Assembly: GCA_002774705.1 (NCBI GenBank)
Contig: PFCN01000018.1
Coordinates: 9,058-20,679, forward strand
Length of the DNA: 11,622 bases
Source: Candidatus Niyogibacteria bacterium CG10_big_fil_rev_8_21_14_0_10_42_19
GTDB taxonomy: Bacteria; Patescibacteriota; Minisyncoccia; 1-14-0-10-42-19
Direction: 5' to 3'
Shown here: positions 7,391 to 11,622 of the stretch, piece after piece
How the letters are laid out: each line of letters begins with the position of its first letter
Position numbering within the stretch: the first letter of the stretch is position 1
Notes under the pieces: model-generated
What the model saw: only the letters and a program-made list of their open reading frames with translations
Database searches by the model: none
What the model was told of the DNA's origin: nothing
Position numbers and translations under genes: made by a program

Positions 7391-7495
7391 CCCGCTCCGC
7401 CTTATATATATAGGCCCAAAGACAACTCAAACCATTCAATTAAGGAAATTGAAAAAAATATGCACAGCATATCCAGTAGAACGTAAAAATTCTGC
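7391..7495. other. Intergenic stretch with three small inverted repeats
   Basis: Between the PEGA gene stop and the dnaB promoter lie three consecutive small stems: 7435-7441 with 7447-7453 (7 bp, loop 5), 7458-7463 with 7467-7472 (6 bp, loop 3) and 7475-7481 with 7490-7496 (7 bp including one wobble, loop 8). The middle one, read on the minus strand, is followed by a run of T and so resembles a weak terminator for that strand, although no minus-strand gene lies just upstream. On the plus strand no T run follows any stem. Confidence 0.35.
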
Positions 7496-7524
7496 TTGAA
7501 GTATTTAACGCTAAAATTTAAACT
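7496..7524 (+). promoter_or_regulatory. Promoter candidate for dnaB, leaderless geometry
   Basis: TTGAAG (7496-7501) and TAAACT (7519-7524) are 17 bp apart, each matching four of six consensus positions. The -10 ends 6 nt before the dnaB ATG. No Shine-Dalgarno precedes that ATG. An alternative -10 is TAAAAT at 7512-7517. Confidence 0.4.
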
Positions 7525-7530
7525 TATTAT

Positions 7531-8919
7531 ATGTCGCCCTCATACTCAAACGCACACACAGAAAATATTTCCTCGAACGGAGCCATCTTACGAATCCCTC
7601 CGAATGACAAAGCGGCCGAAATGGCGGTCTTGGGTTCTCTTATGATTGACAGCAACGCCCCTTTAAAAATAATGGATATGATAACCGGTGAAGATTTTTA
7701 TCGAGATCATCATGGGTCTATTTTTAAAATCGCGGCCGGTCTTTATGAAAAAAGAGAACCCATAGACATAATATCCGTCTCAACCAAACTCAAAGAAAAA
7801 AACGTCTTAGACCAAATAGGCGGAGTCAGCTATCTTACGGAACTGGTAAATTCCGTGCCCACCGCGGCAAATATCACCCATTATGCCGACATCATCCGTA
7901 AAAAGAGGATCCTGCGCGATCTAATCGAGGCCTCGCATCACATCAATCAATTAGGATATCAGGAAGACGGGGACGTCGAAACGCTTCTGGACGACGCTGA
8001 AAGAAAGATTTTCTCTATCTCAAAAGCCACTCTTAGACAAAATTTTATTCCGGTTAGGATGGCTCTTGAAGAAGCATTTGAACGCATCGACCACCTCCAC
8101 AAGAACAAGGGCGATATGCGCGGAGTCCCGACGGGATTTAAAGACCTCGATCATATCCTTTCGGGCCTTCAGGCCTCCGACCTTATTATTCTGGCGTGCC
8201 GTCCTTCAATGGGTAAAACTTCTCTTGCCCTTGATATCGCGCGCAACGCCGCGGTCCACAATAAAATTCCGGTCGGCATTTTTTCTCTTGAAATGTCAAA
8301 ACAACAACTGATAGACCGTCTCCTTTCGGCGGAATCGCGTTTAGATCTTTGGAAAATACGAAACGGACGATTGTCCGATGATGAGTTTCCTCCCCTGCGC
8401 GACGCGCTGGACCGGCTTAGTTCGTCACCTCTTTTTATAGATGACGAAGCGTCGGTAAATATTATGCAGATGCGCGCCAAAGCCCGCCGTATGCAAACCG
8501 AACACGGACTCGGACTTATAATAGTAGACTATCTGCAGTTGATGCTACCGAGAGTTTCTACAGACAGCATGGTTGCCCAAATCACGGAAATATCAAGGTC
8601 TCTTAAGGGGCTCGCGCGCGAGCTCAATGTTCCGGTTCTTGCGCTATCCCAACTTTCACGCGCGGTTGAGCAAAGACCCAACTCCAAACCCCGCCTGTCT
8701 GACCTTCGCGACTCGGGCTCAATCGAGCAGGATGCCGACGTCGTCATGTTCATCTACCGCGAAGACAAATACAAAGAAGAAACAAAACGCCCAAATCAGG
8801 TGGATATCATGATAGAAAAACACCGAAACGGCCCCACCGGAAAAACTACTTTGTATTTCAACAAAGACAGGGCTTCTTTCAGCATGATGGAGGACGGACA
8901 TACGGATTACGATTTTTAA
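7531..8919 (+). CDS. dnaB: Replicative DNA helicase DnaB
   Basis: DnaB is the ring-shaped hexameric ATPase that unwinds DNA at the replication fork and recruits primase. The 462 residues are of normal length. The N-terminal collar domain covers roughly 22-125 (IPPNDKAAEMAVLGSLMID). The linker helix region leads to the RecA-like domain that starts near GVPTGFKDLDHILSGL (198-213). Walker A is RPSMGKTS at 224-231 with Lys229 and Thr230, the catalytic Glu is 254 in SLEMS, and Walker B is LIIVDYLQL with Asp333. The beta-hairpin/arginine-finger end is KHRNGPTG at 430-437. No intein is present at the P-loop, a common insertion site in this family. The ATG at 7531 fits the upstream promoter box and the short N-terminal tail before the collar domain. 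recR follows after a hairpin. Confidence 0.97.
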   Translation: MSPSYSNAHTENISSNGAILRIPPNDKAAEMAVLGSLMIDSNAPLKIMDMITGEDFYRDHHGSIFKIAAGLYEKREPIDIISVSTKLKEKNVLDQIGGVSYLTELVNSVPTAANITHYADIIRKKRILRDLIEASHHINQLGYQEDGDVETLLDDAERKIFSISKATLRQNFIPVRMALEEAFERIDHLHKNKGDMRGVPTGFKDLDHILSGLQASDLIILACRPSMGKTSLALDIARNAAVHNKIPVGIFSLEMSKQQLIDRLLSAESRLDLWKIRNGRLSDDEFPPLRDALDRLSSSPLFIDDEASVNIMQMRAKARRMQTEHGLGLIIVDYLQLMLPRVSTDSMVAQITEISRSLKGLARELNVPVLALSQLSRAVEQRPNSKPRLSDLRDSGSIEQDADVVMFIYREDKYKEETKRPNQVDIMIEKHRNGPTGKTTLYFNKDRASFSMMEDGHTDYDF

Positions 8920-8933
8920 AATTAATTCATCCA

Positions 8934-8964
8934 TACTTATTCAACACCGAGTGTTGGATAAGTA
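8934..8964 (+). terminator. Hairpin between dnaB and recR, possible attenuating terminator
   Basis: A 14-bp stem (one T-G wobble) with a three-base CGA loop lies 14 bp after the dnaB stop. It is the most stable-looking hairpin in the window. No solid T run follows it; the next bases are AT-rich, with a T6 run only at 8980-8985. It may act as a partial terminator, an RNA-end protector or a processing site between dnaB and recR. Structure is clear, function is uncertain. Confidence 0.55.
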
Positions 8965-8989
8965 ATTAAAATTTCATCATTTTTTATAA

Positions 8990-9610
8990 ATGTATCCCGA
9001 GCGAATACAAAAACTTATAGATATGCTTATACGCCTCCCCGGTATCGGCCCGAGACAGGCGGCGCGTCTTATTTACCGGCTTCTCGATGAAAGAGATGAT
9101 TTTAGAGAAAGTATTTCTTCCGGAATTCTCGGATTGAAAGAATTAAAAAAATGCGTACGTTGCTACAAAACCCACGAAGATAAAAACACCATGTGCAAAA
9201 TATGCCGAAGCGAGACGCGTAATTCAAAAGTATATATGATAGTGGAAAAAGACATGGACCTCGACACGATAGAAAAAACAGGAGTCCATGAAGGTTTCTA
9301 TTTTGTTTTGGGCGGAGCATTATCACCTCTTATGCCCGAAAGCTACAAACACATCCGCCTTAAAAACTTTTCCGATTTTTTAGAAAAAGATAATAATGTA
9401 GAAGAAGTTATCCTCGCGACAAGCGCTACGACCGAGGGCGACCATACCGCTCAATTTATCGAAAAAATCCTTAGCCCGATAATCAACAAAAAGACCTCTC
9501 TCGGTAAACCCTTCAATATAACAAGACTGGGACGAGGACTTTCAACCGGACTTGAGCTTGAATACTCCGACCGGGAAACATTCAAAAGCGCCTACCTCAA
9601 CCGAAGATAA
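8990..9610 (+). CDS. recR: Recombination mediator protein RecR
   Basis: RecR works with RecO (and RecF) to load RecA on gapped single-stranded DNA. The 206 residues match the family. A helix-hairpin-helix is at about 7-31 (LIRLPGIGPRQAARLIYRL). A zinc module has CVRC at 55-58 and CKIC at 69-72. The Toprim domain begins near 81 with VYMIVEKDMDLDTIE and includes EVILATSATTEGDHTAQFIE. The C-terminus LGRGLSTGLELEYSDRETF is characteristic. It is the last gene of the plus-strand group; recR often sits near dnaX, but here it follows dnaB. No Shine-Dalgarno is visible and the ATG is preceded by TATAA, so how it is expressed past the upstream hairpin is unclear. Confidence 0.96.
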   Translation: MYPERIQKLIDMLIRLPGIGPRQAARLIYRLLDERDDFRESISSGILGLKELKKCVRCYKTHEDKNTMCKICRSETRNSKVYMIVEKDMDLDTIEKTGVHEGFYFVLGGALSPLMPESYKHIRLKNFSDFLEKDNNVEEVILATSATTEGDHTAQFIEKILSPIINKKTSLGKPFNITRLGRGLSTGLELEYSDRETFKSAYLNRR

Positions 9611-9673
9611 AAAACCAAACGAGAAAGCCGACGGTCGCCTAAACGAATCTTATCCGGCATAAATACCGAATAA

Positions 9674-9706
9674 AAAAAATATCCCTACGCAATCGGGATA
9701 TTTTTT
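9674..9706. terminator. Bidirectional terminator shared by recR and rplU
   Basis: Arms of 12 bp (9674-9685 and 9695-9706) pair perfectly around a 9-nt loop; the core is ATATCCC/GGGATAT. On the minus strand the stem ends in a run of eight T, a canonical end for rplU; on the plus strand T6-A-T3 ends recR. The right arm overlaps the rplU stop codon (9705-9707). Confidence 0.85.
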
Positions 9707-10028
9707 ATTTAGCTACTTTTATATCTTTTATCACAACCTCGGTAAATATCTGGCGGTGTCCTTTCTTTTTATGATAGCGCGTCTTTGAATGATATCTTAA
9801 AACTGTTATTTTTTTTGACCTGCCCTCTCTTTTTATCTCTCCGGTAACCTTTGCCCCCTTAACGTAAGGCGTACCAATCTTAAGAGTGGAGTCGTCCTTT
9901 ATGAGCAGAATATCCGCAAACTCAACAGTATCGCCCTTTTTGGGCTTTATTATTTTTTCTATTTTTATGCTTTTTCCCGGCTCAACAATATATTGTTTTC
10001 CTCCGGTTTCAAGTACCGCGAAATTCAT
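9705..10028 (-). CDS. rplU: Large ribosomal subunit protein bL21
   Basis: bL21 binds 23S rRNA in the large subunit. The 107-residue protein is complete: FAVLETGGKQYIVEPG at 3-18, a central block including ADILLIKDDSTLKIGTPYV, and the signature C-terminus with KKGHRQIFTEVVIKDI. Normally rpmA (bL27) follows in the same operon; here the terminator overlaps the rplU stop and the next gene is convergent, so rplU is transcribed alone. It has its own strong promoter ending 9 nt before the ATG. Confidence 0.97.
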   Translation of the reverse strand: MNFAVLETGGKQYIVEPGKSIKIEKIIKPKKGDTVEFADILLIKDDSTLKIGTPYVKGAKVTGEIKREGRSKKITVLRYHSKTRYHKKKGHRQIFTEVVIKDIKVAK

Positions 10029-10037
10029 GATTAGTTA

Positions 10038-10065
10038 AGTATATAAATAGAATTTTAAATGTCAA
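10038..10065 (-). promoter_or_regulatory. Strong sigma-70-type promoter of rplU
   Basis: Minus strand: a perfect TTGACA (10065-10060), a 16-bp spacer and TATACT (10043-10038). Only 9 nt separate the -10 from the ATG, so the leader should be absent or a few nucleotides, with no room for a Shine-Dalgarno. It is the best promoter match in the window, in keeping with a ribosomal protein gene. Confidence 0.75.
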
Positions 10066-10074
10066 TCGCCTAAA

Positions 10075-10115
10075 TAACCCTACTGATTAATGAGTGCAAT
10101 ATGTATGTGGGGTTA
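10075..10115. repeat. Imperfect inverted repeat between the rplU promoter and the hsdM remnant
   Basis: TAACCCTAC (10075-10083) and GTGGGGTTA (10107-10115) pair over 9 bp with one wobble, around a 23-nt loop. It begins just where recognisable hsdM sequence ends. It could be a weak terminator on the minus strand (TTTAG follows), a scar of the deletion, or chance. Confidence 0.3.
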
Positions 10116-10116
10116 G

Positions 10117-10332
10117 TCATGGATCGGCCGCCCAGTTGCGCCAGCGCAATTACCCGGGCAGGGGCGAGCGATATTTGAGGTTGATAAGTTTGCGCTCGCG
10201 TTCCTGGTCGTCAAAAATCTTAAGAAAAAGCATCCAGACAAGCTAGGAGAGACGCTGGGCGTCGCCGTCAACACCGGCGTCTTTACGCATGATGTCTTGG
10301 ATGTTTTTGATGACTGATTGGATGTTGGACAT
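10117..10332 (-). pseudogene. hsdM: Decayed 5' end of a type I restriction-modification methyltransferase gene
   Basis: Read from the ATG at 10332, the frame encodes the N-terminal domain of an HsdM subunit: NIQSVIKNIQDIMRKDAGVD, then LVWMLFLKIFDDQERER, then LRWRNWAADP. It is interrupted by TAG at codon 30 (10245-10243), where the family has Gln in SQLVWM (a CAG to TAG change would explain it), and by TAA at codon 61 (10152-10150), before LRW. A TGA at codon 72 coincides with the end of similarity. The catalytic N6-adenine methyltransferase domain is absent. Nearby genes use TAA, TAG and TGA as normal stops, so recoding is unlikely. A hand count over 10141-10320 gives about 51% G+C, compared with about 38% in a 60-base sample of rplU, which suggests foreign origin. 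The ATG lies 24 nt after the stop of the STAS-like gene, so it was probably in the same operon. Confidence 0.85.
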
Positions 10333-10356
10333 AGTTCAACAGGCTCACTATAAATA

Positions 10357-10647
10357 TTACCTAAATTTGAACTGGCGTTTATTTGCCTCCTGTAGAATCT
10401 TTAGGGTTGCTTGTACCGAAAGATTATCAGAAGGTAGCAATATCAACCGCTCATCTAATCGCTCAAGGAGAGGGCTTAAAAACTCGTCCGCCCATGAGGG
10501 CGACAGGGTTAATACGCCGGAAAAATCAATTTCCAATTCTTCGTTTGGCGGCAACTCTAAAAGTGTGGACTGAAACGCCTTGAATGCCTCGCTACCTAAT
10601 TCACGAGATATGAGAGTGGTGCCAAATTTTTCTAATTTTACTTTCAT
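10357..10647 (-). CDS. STAS-like domain protein (DUF4325 type)
   Basis: A 96-residue cytoplasmic protein without membrane spans. LISRELG at 12-18 and the core IDFSGVLTLSPSWADEFL at 40-57 match the DUF4325/STAS-like pattern (basic SREL start, then DFSGV, then S-x-ADE). STAS domains such as SpoIIAA are phosphorylated on a serine by a GHKL kinase partner; by eye Ser51 falls at the position of that serine, which is inference. It starts 22 bp after the stop of the HTH-HATPase gene, so the two are probably one transcript, and it precedes the hsdM remnant. No Shine-Dalgarno is visible. The family assignment is fairly secure; the function is not established. Confidence 0.75.
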   Translation of the reverse strand: MKVKLEKFGTTLISRELGSEAFKAFQSTLLELPPNEELEIDFSGVLTLSPSWADEFLSPLLERLDERLILLPSDNLSVQATLKILQEANKRQFKFR

Positions 10648-10669
10648 GTTATTTTTTTATTGAGTTATA

Positions 10670-11389
10670 TTAAAAATTAATTTTTGCCATACAACCGCGT
10701 ACTACATTTGGGCCGCGAGTAACCCGAAAAGATTTATCATCGCCCTTTAGATGCACTTCCGCATCGCCGCTAGTAAAAAATAAGTCTATCGGATTGGCAA
10801 GAACCACTTCCCGAACCAATTTCAGACCATTGCCTCGTTTTTCCGGCGCGCGGCCGGATAAAAATTCGGTAAACGCCACTTCAACCGCCTTCACATGCGT
10901 AGATAGATCCGGACGAACGCGGCGCAGTGTTTCTAAAATTCCCAGACCCCGATCTGCAAGAACGATAATGCCTTTTTGTATATCGTAGCCAAAGAAAATC
11001 CCCGGAGTATCCGGCCATTTTCCCAAGTTGTGAGCGAATGAATTATCCCCAATTTCTCCGGCAACCAGAACAATCAAAGAGTATAATTTTTCAAAACCCG
11101 GCTTTTCCATGAGCATACGCTCCATTTTTACTAATCTTCCTTGAAACGCGGAGCTTGTGGGGCAGTAAAAAGTGCCGGGGAATTCAGCCCCCTGACTAAT
11201 CCAATCAGACGCAAACTTAAGAAGATTGCTTGCAAAAATCTCTATATCTTTCCCCCGGTAATAACGGTGTGTACCGCCTTCTTTTTTGATCGCAGTTAGT
11301 TTTCCGCTTTCATCCCAACGACGAAGCGTATCTATAGAAACGCCTAAAATCTCGGCGGCCTCGCTAATTTTGAGTAATTTTTCTTCCAT
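10670..11389 (-). CDS. HTH-GHKL ATPase fusion regulator (MerR/excisionase-type HTH plus HATPase)
   Basis: A 239-residue soluble protein with two parts. Residues 6-50 are a MerR/excisionase-type DNA-binding domain: ISEAAEILGVSIDTLRRWDE, then GGTHRYY as the wing. Residues from about 100 to 239 are a HATPase of the anti-sigma-factor kinase kind. The N-box is GEIGDNSFAH with Glu112, Asn116 and His120; the G1 box is DRGLGI at 146-151; the G2 box is RGNGLKLV at 185-192. All the ATP-site signatures are present, so it should bind ATP. There is no sensor or histidine-phosphorylation domain, so it is not an ordinary sensor kinase. It is followed by the STAS-like gene, the classic partner of such ATPases, and preceded by phased repeats. 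I infer that ATP and the STAS partner switch DNA binding. Start: the first ATG, 6 nt after a -10-like box. Confidence 0.8.
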   Translation of the reverse strand: MEEKLLKISEAAEILGVSIDTLRRWDESGKLTAIKKEGGTHRYYRGKDIEIFASNLLKFASDWISQGAEFPGTFYCPTSSAFQGRLVKMERMLMEKPGFEKLYSLIVLVAGEIGDNSFAHNLGKWPDTPGIFFGYDIQKGIIVLADRGLGILETLRRVRPDLSTHVKAVEVAFTEFLSGRAPEKRGNGLKLVREVVLANPIDLFFTSGDAEVHLKGDDKSFRVTRGPNVVRGCMAKINF

Positions 11390-11395
11390 ACTTAT

Positions 11396-11424
11396 ATGCT
11401 AACATATACTTAAAATCTATGCAA
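11396..11424 (-). promoter_or_regulatory. Candidate promoter of the HTH-ATPase operon
   Basis: Minus strand: TTGCAT (11424-11419), a 17-bp spacer ending in TGT, and TAGCAT (11401-11396), which forms an extended -10 (TGnTAnnnT). The -10 ends 6 nt before the ATG. The -35 overlaps the nearest of four direct repeats, which fits autoregulation. Hexamer matches are only moderate. Confidence 0.4.
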
Positions 11425-11485
11425 TAGGCACTAAAATCTATGCATAAAACCCACAAACTATGCGAAAAGCGGCTAAAACTATGAG
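11411..11485. repeat. Four helically phased direct repeats (probable operator)
   Basis: Plus-strand copies: TAAAATCTATGCA (11411-11423), the identical TAAAATCTATGCA (11432-11444), a variant AAACTATGCG (11455-11464), and AAAACTATGAG (11475-11485). Counting from the C of each CTATG (11417, 11438, 11458, 11479) the spacing is 21, 20 and 21 bp, i.e. two helical turns, so all copies face the same side of the DNA. They lie directly upstream of the HTH-ATPase gene. MerR-like proteins such as BldC are known to bind direct repeats head to tail, which suits the HTH class here. Binding is inferred. Confidence 0.7.
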
Positions 11486-11486
11486 A

Positions 11487-11622
11487 TTATCCGGCATATA
11501 AGGTCGCCCGGACTTCTTTAACTGCCGCGAGGTATTTTTCGCGGCCGCCGAAAATAGCATCCCGAACATGACCCAAAGTAAAATCACTTTCATTTTACTT
11601 CAGCATATCCGCGAGTTTATCC
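11487..11622 (-). pseudogene. 3' end of an unrecognised gene, possibly broken, cut by the window edge
   Basis: On the minus strand one frame enters from the right edge (DKLADMLK), meets TAA at 11597-11595, and continues in the same frame for 35 codons (N-ESDFTLGHVRDAIFGG, then REKYLAAVKEVRATLYAG) to TAA at 11489-11487. The second part has the charge pattern of an amphipathic helix and looks protein-like, but it has no ATG after the TAA. Either a gene ends at 11595 and the rest is relic, or a single frame has gained a stop, as in the hsdM remnant nearby. I do not recognise the family. A competing frame with ATG at 11593 looks like a shadow. Confidence 0.35.

Noticed and set aside
8201..8240. 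Possible intein insertion at the DnaB P-loop
   Set aside because: The Walker A region is continuous and the total length is normal.
10117..10332. Stop-codon recoding as an explanation for the in-frame TAG and TAA in the hsdM fragment
   Set aside because: Genes in this window end at TAG (rseP, frr, mreB) and TAA (murA, rplU, the HTH-ATPase), and the methyltransferase domain is missing anyway, so decay is simpler.
1..11622. tRNA, rRNA, CRISPR arrays, insertion sequences
   Set aside because: No cloverleaf with a TTCGA-type arm, no regularly spaced long repeats, and no transposase motifs were seen on either strand by eye.

Overview
The window looks like a piece of a Candidate Phyla Radiation (Patescibacteria) chromosome, probably from the Parcubacteria side. 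This is inferred from gene content and was not tested by phylogeny. The signs are a very short prolyl-tRNA synthetase whose editing insertion is replaced by a small four-cysteine module, a minimal 224-residue clamp-loader delta'-like protein without a P-loop, a PEGA-domain/propeller-like protein beside dnaB, an L21 gene without L27 next to it, and a collapsed frr-rseP-proS cluster. TAA, TAG and TGA all act as ordinary stops, so there is no sign of a recoded genetic code.

Positions 1-6284 (minus strand) read like one long housekeeping operon: murA, mreB, a delta'-like holB, a 52-residue single-span membrane protein, frr, rseP and proS. Gaps are short or overlapping except before proS, which may have its own promoter. 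The proS 3' end runs off the window at position 1. The set joins cell-wall synthesis and shape (murA, mreB), replication (delta'), ribosome recycling (frr), membrane proteolysis (rseP) and tRNA charging (proS).

Positions 6285-9610 (plus strand, divergent from murA) carry the PEGA-domain membrane-anchored protein, the replicative helicase dnaB, and recR. recR ends facing rplU, and the two convergent genes share a bidirectional terminator at 9674-9706. rplU (minus) has its own strong promoter.

Positions 10066-11622 are an accessory island on the minus strand. A regulator with a MerR/excisionase-type helix-turn-helix fused to a GHKL (HATPase) domain is followed at 22 bp by a STAS-like DUF4325 protein. 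That is followed 24 bp later by the decayed 5' end of a type I restriction methyltransferase gene (hsdM) with in-frame stops. Upstream of the regulator are four direct repeats around CTATG, spaced 21, 20 and 21 bp; the promoter-proximal one overlaps the proposed -35. I read this as a partner-switch-like controller that once sat in front of a restriction-modification operon now lost. The window's right edge holds a fragment of another, possibly broken, reading frame.

In several genes that begin a transcript (murA, the PEGA gene, dnaB, proS, rplU, the HTH-ATPase) a -10-like box lies only 5-9 nt before the start codon, suggesting leaderless or nearly leaderless mRNAs. The one clear Shine-Dalgarno sequence is inside the operon, before the small membrane protein.
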